Part shown: in pieces, positions 21,738-33,479 of the stretch
How positions within the stretch are numbered: the stretch's first letter is position 1
Layout of the letters: every line of letters starts with the position of its first letter
DNA from: Lunularia cruciata
Lineage: Eukaryota; Streptophyta; Marchantiopsida; Lunulariales; Lunulariaceae
DNA: 64,000 nt
Direction: 5' to 3'
NCBI GenBank assembly: GCA_948567375.1
Contig: OX419759.1
Span: forward strand, 40,897,493-40,961,492
Made by a program: the position numbers and the translations under genes
The notes under the pieces: model-generated
The model's input: only the letters and a program-made list of their open reading frames with translations
What the model was told of the DNA's origin: nothing
Databases searched by the model: none

Positions 21738-23440
21738 TGTGCTTTAGTCTTTTATGTCTTCAAGTGGTAATAGAGTATGGAAGCTAGAGCATTCAAGTGG
21801 TGTGCTTGATTGGAGAGATGTTTTGTGCTCCTAATCTACCTCATTCAAACCCCTTTCAGTTTAAGCTTCAATGTATGCATCATGATCACTTTTGGGATTT
21901 GGATGCAAACTTATTTTGGTCTTGAGTTTATCATGTTAATGATGGAGAACCTAGATCCTATTATTCACCTTGTGCTTACATATAGATAGGTTTTAGATTT
22001 AACTATCTATATCCTTTTGTATAAGAGAGACCAAAATTTTCAAAAGGAGTGGTTCTAAGAATCCAACGTGCAAGAATTTGGGTCCCACCAAGTTGAGTTG
22101 AGGGTTAAGGATGTTTTAGGAAGTTTGAGAGTATTGAGAATTTTGAGAGTATTTGGAAAGAGAGACCATCTCTAAAGAGAGAAGTAGATAGGCTGTAAGG
22201 TGGAGACCAAAAATGAAATATTTTAGTAGCCAATGATGAAGATCTAATCCACTAAAGCAAAGAGGTAAATGGGAAGATCTACAAAAGCTTTTGATGATCT
22301 TCAATAGGGCTGGAAAGTAAAAATTTTCAATTATGTTGCACCTAAGAATCTTTTCTTTTGAGTTGAGCTCAAATCTAATATGATTAATTAAAGTTGGAAC
22401 ACTTGAAACCAAGGTCTTTAGTTAGAGATTATGATCAAGTTTTGTGTTTTGATCACATCTAAGTTTTAGTTCAAAAGAACTTATAAAATTTGGTAATATT
22501 ATTAGTATTTTGATCTTGTATCTTATGAAATTTGGTGTGAATTATTCAAATAAATATCTTAGATCAACTTCACTTGTGTTTGTAGAGCTCAAATGATAGA
22601 CCAACTTGAGAATTGATACATATCTAGAGATTGGTTCAAAATTTAAATGCCAAACTTCTTAGATGTTTGAAGAAGTGCATAACCGTCTTCCTTGTAAAGT
22701 TAGTTAAATTGTGGCAATGAGATCTGATGCATCAAACTTCATTAAATAATACTATCATATGCTTCTATAGACTTGTTCTATCCACAACTACAATTGTATG
22801 TAATTTCCCATTTGAGATCATGGCTTATTGAGAAAAGAACTTGCTAAAGAGTTCTTGATACTTACTTCAACATTTGAGCCAAGATTCTAGCAAAAACTTG
22901 CCAAGAACTAGGAGTGGCACCTTGATTGGGTTTTTGAATTGGAGTTTTGAGCCACCAATTTAAATTAAGTTCAAGATATGGTCAAGGGAGCTATAGTAGT
23001 CAAATTAAGATAAGGTATATATCATTACAAATTTTATCTTGTTGGTAATTTTTTGATTCCTAAAATTTTTGATTTGGAGATGAAGTGAAGAAGTTATCTT
23101 AGGCTAAGCCGTGGAATTATTTTCCAAAAAAAATACTACAAAAGGTGTAAGAGTATCCTATTTGGAGTATAGGTTAGAAGAAACTATTGGATAGAGTAAG
23201 GACTCTCTACAGCACTTGTGTACCAGAAGGTTAAGTTGCTTTTGTTTAGATTCTGTTTATGCTTTGTATGTGTAGTTGCTATAGATTGGTGTACACATTT
23301 TATGCTTAGGTTTCTTCTCCTTATGCATGCTGTGCATTTTTCTTTGGTATTGCTAGAAGTGATGATAAACGAAACAAGAACATGTGTTGTGATAGCTAGT
23401 TATGTTATTATTTTCTTAGCCATCTTCTTGGCAGTTGAGA
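21738..23440 (+). repeat. Long LTR-like repeat of element D1
   Basis: About 1.7 kb that aligns from TGTGCTTTAGTCTT onward with 34,938-35,812 plus 49,175-50,050. Upstream flanks differ, so the shared start is a real element end with the TG expected of an LTR. No coding potential. The end is placed near the point where similarity to the second copy stops, which is before the gag-like region. Confidence 0.65.
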
Positions 23441-23479
23441 ATACAATTGGACACAACCATCTATGATAGGCCTAGATAC

Positions 23480-26430
23480 AACTCCTTATCCATAGGTTCC
23501 ATAACTATGCACATGATATATTCCTAAAGGGAACAAGGCTAAGTACAACCATGGGTGAAATTTATGTAAACCCTTTGGGATATAGAGTTGATAAGGAAGT
23601 TTTGGCTGGACATGAAAGGAGATCCAATAAGAGTAGTAAAGATCAATGGGTTGGGATTGAAATTTGATCTTGCTACAATGTATATGTTTGAAGCATTTAG
23701 CCTCTATATGCTATAACAACAAGTTGTAGAGCATAAGGAGGCAATGGCTACCAAAGCCTTGCAGTCTATTATGGGGATGTTAGATTAGTCCGATGGTAGA
23801 AACATCTTGAAATAATTGAAGTACTACTCTAGAGAAAGAGAGTGAAACAAGGTTCTTGAAAGGAAAATGATTCATACATTTGCTTAAAGTTATTTAGAGC
23901 TTTCAGCATATATGAAGGAGTTCATCCAAGCTCATGGGATCAATTTTCTCTTCATTTTGAAGAGGAGTATTGCTTGGAAGATGCAGATCAAGTGACTAAG
24001 AAGTCATTCATGGAATGAGTGAACAAACCTACCAAGTAGTTGAGTACAAGTAAGCTATTTTAAAATTTTAAAAGATGATTTTAGTAGTTTTCTTGAATAA
24101 AGACATTCATACTTGAGAATGATAAGATGGATTTTCTTCTTATGACCAACTAAAAGCAAACTAAATGAGGAGTTGGAGTTTGTGCTAAAAGATGAATTAA
24201 AACAATGGATTGATGATTGATTAAAAGAGAGTCTTTGAAGTTGTGATTACTCTTGCAAAGCAAGATTATTATAGAATGGAAGTGGTAATGAGGCCAAAAT
24301 TACCAATAATTGAAATGGTTCCAAGACAACCAACATGTTGCCATAGCACCTATTTCCAAATCCTTTTATCACAACTTTGACATAGAAAACTACTATAGAT
24401 GAGTTGGTGTTAAAAAAGCCACTAAATATGAGTTGGTGAAGTGTATGAGAAACCTACAAATCAAGCTAGTAAGTTTAAGAAAAAAGACATGCTTCTGAAA
24501 ATAGACCTTTGATGAAGCAATGATATGTGGAGAGATGTATTTGGTGCAATGGTATTGAACACACTTGGAAGGAGTGTATGGACTTTGCTAATATATTCAA
24601 CAAGGGGTAGTCTTGGAAAGAAGTGAAAGATTGCACTAAGAGACATTGGAGAAATCTTGAAGAACAATTTCAGAAAGGGAGGGATATAAATAACCTCCAT
24701 CAAGAGAGTGCTCTCCAAAGACATGGAAGATACTTCAACTTCTACTTTTGAAAAATCAAGGAGAGGCAAAGGTAAAGAGAAGGTGAGCTTCCTACTTACA
24801 AGCTTCAATTTGATATTGAAGTAGTTATAGAGTACTCTAAGAGAGTGAAATTAATAAGTTTACTCTTTAGGAGATCCTTGGCATTACAAAGAATGAGTTT
24901 CATGATATTAAAATTGACACCATCAAGCATAAAAGATGATTAATAAGACAAGTTGCTTTGTATTCTTGATACCATAATTACAAAAGAAGAGGAGCTACAA
25001 CTAGCTAAATGCGACAATAATTATAAGGCCAGATTTATGGAGAATGAGGAGTAAATGGGATCTCTACTCACTATAATAGAATGCAATGGGCCAGAGTTAC
25101 TATTGAAACCTTGGTCAAGGTTGGCAATATAATAAATCCTATGATTTTTCTTATTGATCACAAACCTAAATCAACATTGTTTCCAAGGAGCTCTACAAGC
25201 ATGGAAGTTTGCACATTGATATAAATTATTGTTAGGTAATCCATGTAGTAAATAATTCAAGTGAAAAATCCATGATGCTTGCCTAGATGTGATGATGAAG
25301 GTTGAGGATGTAGTTACCAAACAAAAATTCTTTGTTCAAGAGACTAGATCATATTTGGTGATCTTATGACCCTACCATTTATACAATGGTGAAAATGGAG
25401 ACAAAGTTACTTGATGAAAACTTTACCTATGCAAGGATCAAAAGCTAAGATGGAAAAAAATTAATGCAATTCTTAGCTGTAACTAAAAATCATAAATAAG
25501 TAATTCTCTATCTAAATTTATGCAAGAGTTCAATGATTTTACTCAAATACTACTATATGGCAAGAATATATTGGTACAATAGCATAAGTGGTTTCACTCA
25601 ACTAGAGAAGTGCCTTATGTACAAGAGTGATTAGAATTTCTAAGAGTGGATTTAGTGTGTACACTCAACTAACCAATCTACATAAATAGGTGTGGAAAGT
25701 TATGCAAGAACATGAAAAGGAACTAAAAAAGAGTGGATGAGGAGGAACATAAAATCAAGTGGTGGAAACAAATTCAAGGAAGCTCTATTCAAAGATAGAA
25801 TCTTCTTTTAAAAGCTATAGTCAAAACTAGATACTAAATGGTGGAGAAAAAGGTCAAGCATGTAACTAAACATCTTCCAAATGACTCTTATTAGGATGTC
25901 TTGCATGCCCTAAGGCAAAAGAGCTAAGCAATGTAGCTCAAGTTTGTAGAGACATGTCAAACTTGCCAAATGTACTCAACCATTGGCACAAATATAGATT
26001 GGATCCAACTTATCCACTTGCAATGGATTTTAAGTGGGTTTTAGATATAGTTATTATGTTGGTTGGGATATGGTAGATGCAAAATTTGGTTTTGGCATGA
26101 AAAAATTTGTCCAAACAAGTTGACAGATTACTTGCAAAGATAAAAACCATTGAAAATTTTTGTTGCCTTCTATAAGAAGATTTGAAGGATTTGTAAGTAT
26201 GGCTATGTTGGAAAAAATCCAACAAATTGTGAGATATGCAAATGTAGTAATTGACATAGTGTATGCTTATTCCTTTTATACCACCTTAATCACTATGGTG
26301 TGTATTTACTCTTCACAATCACTATATTTTAGGTTTACTCATTATATATGGTTTAGTCACTTTTTAAACTTTTTAAAGAGTGTACTTACCTCTAAATCCC
26401 ACCTATTTTCTTGAGTTTGTCAAGTACAAT
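23480..26430 (+). pseudogene. Gag-pol relic of element D1, with a CCHC knuckle
   Basis: Heavily broken coding DNA following the D1 LTR. A clear CIWCNGIEHTWKEC zinc knuckle (Cx2Cx4Hx4C) lies at 24,536-24,577 after about 1 kb of Lys/Glu-rich gag-like sequence. Around 25,900-25,980 an integrase zinc-module tail appears (VKLAKCTQP with CQTCQ in another frame). No reverse transcriptase motif was found between them, so pol is either deleted or unrecognisable. LTR, gag and integrase fragments suggest a Ty3/gypsy element. Confidence 0.5.
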
Positions 26431-27100
26431 TACATCCTCAAACAAGAGAGTGTGATAAAGTATTGAAACATGCTTAAACATAGAGTTTGAGATTTTGATG
26501 TTCAATTCCAACTATAAAAATCACATTCAATATGGTATTTTGCCCATCCAATTCACATTGCAAAACTTGATGTAGATAAAGATCCTTCATGAATCTTATT
26601 ACTACAACATGCTACATTAATGCAATGCAATATGCATTGTTCTTGTTTATTTTAGTTTTAATTTTGACATTGCAAAAATTGATATTTGTAAGGCTTTTTT
26701 GAATCCTATTACAACAGCATGTTACATTTGTACCCTACTCAATACATGTTCTCATTTGCATTAGGTTTGAATTTTTTGAGGTAATTATTGTAGGTATTTT
26801 CTCTCAAACTTATTTTGATGCTCAAGACTTGTAATAAGAGATAGTGTTCATAGTCGTACCATGTTTCATGCTTTTAGTATTATGAAGTCAAAAATTACAT
26901 TAAATTTAATACATGTATCAATAGTCAGATATATATCCTTGTCTATAGAGCATGATATAAGTTTTTGAAAGGATTTCATAACTTATATATTATCATCATT
27001 GAGTGTGGCTTTGCAGACAAACCTTTTTACTTTTTTTCAAGTGTTATAAGGAAATAGTTGTACAAGTACCTTGTACTTTTAACTCAACAGAAATTTATAG
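26431..27100. other. No feature seen
   Basis: AT-rich, no open frames of note. A weak internal direct similarity exists around TTCATGAATCTTATTACTACAACATG (26,588) and TTTTGAATCCTATTACAACAGCATG (26,697). Confidence 0.4.
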
Positions 27101-27122
27101 AATCAAAATATGAAACCACTTA

Positions 27123-27314
27123 TTAGCAACAAGTAAGAAGCCAACTAACTTGGAAATATACTCTTTGCAAGGGAGGAAATTCCACTTGAGGTTCTTGTGT
27201 ACTTGACATGATCTTTGCTCTAGTATCATAGCTTGTTCCAGGCCAATAACCATCTTCTAACTTGTTTGAATTTAAGTCCTCATCACCTCTTGGAGTTTGA
27301 ATATGTGCATGCAC
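27123..27314 (-). CDS. Candidate coding exon, product unknown
   Basis: A minus-strand open frame of 63 codons with balanced, non-repetitive composition (contains RGDEDLNSNKLEDGYWPGTS and QEPQVEFPPLQR). It has no ATG at its start and is preceded by an AG acceptor-like site. At the other end a CCAA|GTTAGT donor-like site precedes the stop codon. It matches no element in the window. It may be an internal exon of a host gene or gene fragment. I do not recognise the protein. Confidence 0.3.
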   Translation of the reverse strand: MHAHIQTPRGDEDLNSNKLEDGYWPGTSYDTRAKIMSSTQEPQVEFPPLQRVYFQVSWLLTCC

Positions 27315-27429
27315 TCTTTCCTAATATGTAATAATATATTCTAGGTCTTGATATTGCTTCCTATAAAAATCCCTTTAATTTTTCTCAAATATTTGACATA
27401 ATTTATAAGGTCTTTATAGATTTTGATTC

Positions 27430-28450
27430 ATATCAACTATAGTTTGCATTTAGATTTACCAAAAGGTAATAGTATAGACAAGTCTTTCTTTGAATTAGGT
27501 TACTTGCTTTGTCACAAAGACATAACATGTATAGAGAACCAAAGCATGTTGTAATTTTGCATCAGCTGAAAGACTCAAATATTACATCATATAAAAAGGT
27601 AAAACAATTATGGAACATTTATGTCATTACAGGTAAATAATCTTCAACATAAGACCCATATCACAATAAAGAAGAATCTACTCTTTTTTTTTATCTCTAG
27701 ACTACATATCTAATCTTATATCCCTTTTGATAAGATCTATGTGTATTTTGAAAAACAAATATTAAACATACACTAGTATGACCAACCATGTGGAAAGTTA
27801 TCTTAACATTCATGAAATTACTTGTAACAAGAAGTTCATTCATGAGCATTATAATAAATTATCGTTTGCTTGATTACCTAAATAAGCACATGGTAAGATA
27901 GAGGATTTGACTCACTCTATCTTAATTGCAAACTATAAAAAAATCAATGTGTATATCATGAACTATGAGCCGGCCTGTCTCTGTAAATGTACCACCTAGT
28001 GATGCAGAATATTGTAGGTAGGTCTTCCCAAGAACCTCTGTGTCTATTAATACATTAAAAAAAGAGCACAAAATTTATATTCATTACAAGAAGATTTTGA
28101 CAAATTACCTTTTAAAAATTGGAAATCCTACTTTGTTAAATCGAATATTTGAGTTTCTTTACCTTCTACGGTTGACTGCTTCCAAATTATGCATGTGAAT
28201 TTCATAATAGTTCATCGGATGGACATACATATAAAAGATTACATTGAAGACATATTTTCATATATTACATGAGATGTTATATCATAAGTTTATAAAATAT
28301 ATAGATATTAAGATATTGAACTATACATAATCAGAATATTATTTATATTATATCTTGCATACTCATAGACAGGCAGAGTAGATAATTCTACTTAAGATAT
28401 CATGTACAAGGAAAGATGAGAAGTAAAAATTTTATACTATTTGAGCACCT
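27430..28450 (+). repeat. Direct duplication, left copy
   Basis: Aligns at about 75-80 percent by eye with 29,380-30,030. Anchors are TAAGATCTATGTGTATTTTG, AAGTTCATTCATGAGCATTATA and ATTACCTTTTAAAAATTGGAAA. The two copies are about 1.9 kb apart in the same orientation. The left copy has about 45 extra bases near 27,965. No coding potential. Confidence 0.65.
27965..27983 (-). repeat. Short match to the tip of the element B LTR
   Basis: TGAGCCGGCCTGTCTCTGT shares 17 consecutive bases with the LTR end of element B (7,732 onward). It falls exactly in the extra bases that the right-hand duplicate lacks, so it could be the scar of a removed LTR. A chance match is possible. Confidence 0.4.
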
Positions 28451-28739
28451 ATTTTATATATTATGTTTATTTTGTCATCAAGGGTATTAATCAATAACAC
28501 AACTATATCAAAACTAGATCATTACAATTTCGTTTTTTGATTGTAGCTTAGCTAACCTTAACAGAAAACTTAATCCAAATAATAAACAAAATATCAATAT
28601 ATATTCTAATAATAGATAAATAGCTATATTAATTAATTAATGAGAACTTATATAATTTAATGTAAGAATCATAAACATAAAATACAAACTAACATGTTAG
28701 AGTTATATATATATATATAGTGTTCTGAATGATATGCAT

Positions 28740-28920
28740 TAATATGCAACTCTTGAAAAATATTTGAGAAGTGTATTCCCATGCCATGAAGACCTTCACT
28801 GAATCATCAACCATATTCAGAGAGAAAATGTGTTCCTCATTAGGTGAGGACAGCCAGTAACAAGGCTAGTACAAATTATGAAGAGGTCGGGTTGTGAGTG
28901 AACTAACCTTGTAATTCTCT
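28740..28920 (+). pseudogene. Module M1, fragment of an unrecognised gene family
   Basis: Matches, in the same sense, the coding-like modules at 32,380 (+), 32,700 (-) and 33,650 (-). The TTGAGAAGTGTATTCCCATGCCATGAAGACCTTCACTGAATC block and GCTAGTACAAATTATGAAGAGGTC are shared. In the best-preserved copy (M3) this reads SSHALKTFTESVNRIERANV and LLVQTMRRFGRL. Here the frame is broken. Confidence 0.5.
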
Positions 28921-29379
28921 TTTTCACTGATTCTAAGATTTACATCCCTTAAATACTCCCGAGTCATAATCAAAGAACCATAACTCTACTTTTAAAGCAA
29001 GATGATTAAGTCAGAGATATTCTTTGACTTGAAAACAAAAGAGGTGCATATTTTGAGTTCTACCTCGGAGCTCCACGTGGTCTCTGGATCTCTATAAGAG
29101 TAGTTGTGTTTTCAAACAAGAGGCAATGACAAAGTTATTTCTACGCGCTGGAACAAAAAGATTCATCTTCATAAGTAGATGGTACATGCTTATGTAATGT
29201 GGGCTATTAACAGTACATTTCATTCTGCAGAACCTCATGCAATAGAGCCTCCCTATGAACCATCCTATCATATCATGTTATATTTGAGCCTAAGAATCAT
29301 GCTTATGCAACGTTTTATATTGATGCCATAGAAGATCTAGTGTACTCTGATGGAAATAAAATTGTGAAAATTAGTTAGG
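28921..29379. other. Unassigned region between M1 and the right duplicate
   Basis: Non-repetitive within the window, without a convincing open frame. CACGTGG at about 29,075 is a G-box-like hexamer in context, but no gene start is seen nearby. Confidence 0.35.
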
Positions 29380-30028
29380 TTTTAAGTACTTTGTATCTAT
29401 AACTCAATAGAACTTTATACAATCACAATATAATTTTGTTGCTTTTACACTAAATATCTCGTCCTATATACAAGGGGATGAATATCTTTTTGATATGATC
29501 TTTATGTATTTTGGAAAAAAAATTACCTATTATATAATGAGTATGACTAACCACAAGGAAAGCAATATCAACATTGGTGAAACTGCTCCTAACAAGTTCA
29601 TTCAAGAACATTGTAGTACATTATCTATTGCTTAGTTATCTACAAGAGTAGATTTTGAGAAAATGCTCCTAATAAGTCTATTCAATGCCATATATGATTT
29701 TGTTTAGTTACCTAAATGATAAATGAGTATATATTAAGGTAGACGATTAGACTCACTTGTCTTTGATATCTTTATTTGTACGCCATAAATAAATTGGTAT
29801 ATTTATCATGAACATTGTGGTAAGCCTTCTCTCGAGAACCTCTCTTGTGCATTAATGCATTAAAAAGAGCATAAGACTTATGTCCATCACAAGAAGGTTT
29901 TAGAAAAATTACCTTTTAAAAACTGGAAACTCTACTTTGTTAAATTGAGTATTTGAGTATTGAGTATTTTTCATTTGACACTTGACTTTTGTTGACTTTT
30001 TCTGATTGGAAATTTCAGTACAGTATGT

Positions 30029-30030
<2 letters not shown>
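29380..30030 (+). repeat. Direct duplication, right copy
   Basis: Second copy of the 27,430-28,450 block, running up to the (TA)n array. It lacks the extra bases and the element-B LTR tip of the left copy, so it probably shows the earlier state of that spot. Confidence 0.65.

Positions 30031-30034
<4 letters not shown>

Positions 30035-30103
<69 letters not shown>
30035..30103. repeat. (TA)n microsatellite, left edge of palindrome
   Basis: 69 bp of uninterrupted alternating TA. A similar 67-bp run sits at 34,639-34,705, at a comparable distance outside the right palindrome arm. Confidence 0.95.
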
Positions 30104-30105
<2 letters not shown>

Positions 30106-30227
30106 TATATAACTATTTTCTTACAATATATAGATAATAAGGTATGAAGTTATGTATAATCAGAATATTAATTATACTATATTTAGCACACTGTAAAATC
30201 TACTAGTAGACAAAGAGAGGAGATAGT

Positions 30228-30590
30228 TAATAGATTGTTAGCATAATTTCATTTCCCCCAAGACGTGCATATATTAACTGTTAACTATACATGTTGAGAA
30301 GAGATTACACCGAAATATTACGTTGAGAAGGCTTCCTCCTTAACAAAAGCTTTACAGTCCGGTGCTACGAAACTCGAGCAGCCTTTTAATTTTAATTATG
30401 GTTCCTGATCAGGAAATGCCGTTCAGAAAACAGTTATGTTTATACTTGAGCAGAACATCCGCTGTTTGAATTTTGAATATAGCTAGCCATCGTGGCCACA
30501 CACCATTTGAAACCATTTGAATGTTTCCAGGTGACCTTGAGACAACTATCTAAGCTGTACCAAGTTAAGAAAATGGTGATCGGGATCAGG
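30228..30590 (+). repeat. Left outer arm of a large inverted repeat
   Basis: Matches the reverse complement of 34,215-34,563. Anchors are TAGATTGTTAGCATAATTTC, ACACCGAAATATTACGTTGAGAAG and TATAGCTAGCCATCGTGGCCACACA (the last nearly exact). Identity by eye is about 75-80 percent. The arm continues after the F insertion at 31,675. Confidence 0.8.
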
Positions 30591-30594
30591 TAGA

Positions 30595-31665
30595 AAACAC
30601 TAAGGATGGGAAGACCCCATCAAGCCTCACAAGGGTGAGACAAAAAAAAGATAAAATGGGGCTAAGTCCCAATAGAGTAGATATGAGAAATTTGCCCTAC
30701 TACACCTAAGATATCCAAGCTATGCAAGTCCTACGGTCTACAAACAATTGGAGCATCCAAAGAAGCATCAACTAGTGTGATTGCTCTCTTATGGATTGCA
30801 CAGCCACTCCCTTCTGTAGAGCAATGGACACACGCTGTCTAAAATATGTTACAAAGTATGAGAGTGGTACCCCTGGCGCCTAACATGATAGGCTATTATG
30901 CACTCCCTGACACATGTGTCAAACGCCATGTCCATTGCTCCATATAACTCCAATGCTGGAGGAACAAAGAGGTGACCTCGCTGCATACCCCTATACTTGG
31001 AGACCTTGCAAGCTGCTGCTGCACTTGCTGCCGATCCAAGGCGATGGGTAATCACTCCCTCCAAAATTGGTATGTAACCAATAGTACGTATGGTACATAA
31101 CCACGACATCCACTATTGTCACTTGATCATCTTGGACCAAGTATAAGTCTGCCCTAACACATGTTGTCTACAAAGCATATAAATGCTCCAGTCAAGCCAA
31201 GTATCCACTTTCTCATGCCATAGCAAACACTATGTCCCTAATAGCATCATGGGTAGCTATCCTCTATCCTCCAAAAGGACACTATGTCATATGGACCGCT
31301 GCTTCATCTAGTGTAGAATCACACTCACAAGTGAGTAATCAAGATGCAGATGGGTGGACCAGACCTAGGAAAAACCTCATCGCTATAGAGAAAGTAGTTG
31401 GTGCAAGTCAGAATGCCCTAATGCACAGTTAAGCTAGGATCCAAGAGCTTGCACCCTGGTTGGAGTAAGAGGTGCTCTAGTAGCTTGAGGAATGGACAAG
31501 TCAACTAAGAGAGAAAGTAGGATATGTTGACATTGTTGCTCCATCAAGGACAACTATAAACCTCTAGTCCAATCTGGTGATAGTGAAGCAAAAGATGGAA
31601 GGTCCTCGCATGCCCATGGGGATAGATATCTCTTGTCTATGCAATAACATCTGGAGAGAAAACAG
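30595..31665 (-). mobile_element. Family F copy 2, inserted in the left palindrome arm
   Basis: Aligns with F copy 1 over about 1 kb. It is flanked by AGCTGTACCAAGTT near 30,554 and AGCTGTACTAAGTA near 31,665, a target duplication of about 12-14 bp with small differences. That size is typical of target-primed insertion. The right palindrome arm at 34,235-34,260 shows the same place without the insert. Minus-strand frames (31,109-30,849) carry FVPPALELYGAMDMAFDTC. The plus strand also has a 66-codon open frame (31,232-31,432) that I regard as antisense. Confidence 0.6.
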
Positions 31666-31674
31666 CTGTACTAA

Positions 31675-32560
31675 GTAGGGGGTATTAATCCGTTGCAAGA
31701 AAATCACCTATTGACAGCAATCAATTGGTAATTTGATATAGATCTAGTATATATATATCCTCAAAAATGCATAAAACCAATCTTGTCTTTTAATAGTCTT
31801 GTGCAACTTTACAAGCAAGCCTACTCTTACCCTTGTGCAAACTCTACTCTCTCAAGCAAGTCTTCCATTCACTTGTGATGCAATTTTGAGAGTATCTTCA
31901 AAAGTAGTATGGATTCGTTTCCACCAAGTATGAATTCGTTTCCACCAAGTTATCAGTTCTTGATACATTTTTGTACCCTGAAGTAGTTTCTAAAACGAGC
32001 TTCTTATAAAATTTAGTTTCAGCAGAAGTTTCTAAAACAATCTCCTCATTAGTTTCAGTGTATGTAGTGGCTGTTATTTACATAGCTCTTATGGACATAA
32101 TATTTACAGGTATCATGGCTCTTATCCTCTCTTATCAATTTCCCAGGTTTAGTCCGTCCAAGTTTTTCATTCGCATCAGTATGAGAATGTTCATGTTCAA
32201 GCATACGGTAATCTTGACAGTCTAATCTTGTTAGTCTAAAAGAACCCGATGGTCCTGAGTTCTCTCATCCCCAGATTAAACTTCCACTACTATTTCCTCC
32301 CACTGTAAACCTTCAGATTCAAAAAATAAAATGTCTGTAAAAGAGCCTTCCATTTTAGACCAGTTCCAGAAATCACAATTCCCAATAATCTTTGAGAAGT
32401 GTCTTTCAATGCCTTTAAGACCTTCACTGAATCGTATTGAAAGCATTTCCACTCTAAAAGGTGTCCTCTGACTCGACCACCTTGCTTTAATAGTCGAGCT
32501 ATAGTCCTTGGGTCGTGACTCGAGAATATTAGGAGATGAATATATGAGCATCAAGGAAGA
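31675..32560 (+). pseudogene. Left inner arm with coding-like module M2
   Basis: Inverted copy of 34,210-33,480. Shared blocks are GCAAGAAAATCACCTATTGA, CTCTCAAGCAAGTCTTCCATTCACTTGTGA and GTGGCTGTTATTTACATAGCTCTTATGGACATAATA. Read in the plus sense it gives AVIYIALMDIIFTGIMAL, then a shifted frame with ENVHVQAYGNLDSL, and another with FEKCLSMPLRPSLNRIES. These match M3 peptides, so a protein-coding ancestor is likely, but stops and shifts make this a relic. Gene not recognised. Confidence 0.5.
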
Positions 32561-33340
32561 AAGAAATTAAGACGTTGGTCCACACACAACCTACCAAACC
32601 TTCTCATAGTTTGTACTAGCAGTGTTAGTGGTTGGTAGAGCACATTTGCCCTTTCAATCCGATTCACTGATTCAGTGAAGGTCTTCAAGGCATGAGAAGA
32701 CACCTCTTGAAGATCTTTTGGGAACTGCGGTTTCGCGTTGCATTGATTCTTGTTCTTGTGTTGGAATTGAATCCACCACCCGATATGACTCTTTGAGTGC
32801 TGGTAGGATGCCCCAGTTGATCCTGCTGCTCTTCTCTTCAAGAGCTTAGAAGGGGCTAACATATCCAGCACTGGTTTCCCGATGACAGAATCTACCATGT
32901 AGACCAAAGACGAGGTCTGTCTCTTGACGACAAAACTGAAAAATTGTCTCCAATCTCTAGACATTCTATTTCCTGCATTTGGAGGCTTTTAGTGGGAGAA
33001 AATGGTAGGGTGAGTTCAATCTTGGAACAAGCGAACTCAAGATCAACGAGCTGTTCTAGACTATCAAGATGGTAATTTGCTTGAACATGAATGTTCTCAG
33101 TCGGACGAAAATTAAGAGCTTGGACTTGAATACACCTCGGAAATCCTAGAGGAGAAAGATCAAAGAAAAGAAGAGATACAATTCTAGTAGATATTATGTC
33201 CACAAGGGCTATGTAAATACAACCTGAACGTAAATTGAAACGAAAATCAAGAAGAGCTATAGTTCTAGTAAATATTATGTCCATAAGAGCCATGTAAATA
33301 ACAACCCGTACGTAAATTGAAAAAAAAATCAATAAGAAGA
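32551..33340 (-). pseudogene. Module M3, best-preserved copy of the unknown gene family
   Basis: Two overlapping minus-strand frames (33,332-32,892, 146 codons; 32,964-32,551, 137 codons) of ordinary amino-acid composition. The first has a duplicated start (VIYMALMDIIFTRTIALLDF then CIYIALVDIISTRIVSLLFF), then ENIHVQANYHLDSLEQLVDL and SLQMQEIECLEIGDN. The second has GKPVLDMLAPSKLLKRR, SSHALKTFTESVNRIE and LLVQTMRRFGRL followed by a GTAGGTTG donor-like site. Joining them needs a frameshift or intron. It lies in the centre of the palindrome. I do not recognise the product. A host gene fragment or a resident transposon gene are both possible. Confidence 0.5.
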
Positions 33341-33479
33341 TAATTTAAAAGATGATACACAAAAACGTATTGAGAATTGGCAGAACTCATAAGAGGAAAC
33401 TTGTGGGTAGACCACGTCCAAGTATACAAGAATCTCTAGGGGCATTTCTTCCTTGCAAGAGTATAGTTCAAGGCTTGCT
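33341..33479. other. Spacer between modules M3 and M4
   Basis: Short segment with no open frame. AGAATTGGCAGAACTCATAAGAGGAAACTTGTGG resembles the start of M4 at 33,970, so it may be the 5' edge of M3. Confidence 0.35.

Noticed and set aside
29909-30106. Ile-Tyr repeat protein over the (TA)n run (also 34,559-34,744 and 62,322-62,583)
   Set aside because: Translation of a microsatellite; no protein signal outside the repeat.
31232-31432. Plus-strand 66-codon frame in F copy 2 as a gene
   Set aside because: The two F copies conserve the minus-strand peptide with FVPxALELYG; this frame is interrupted in F copy 1.
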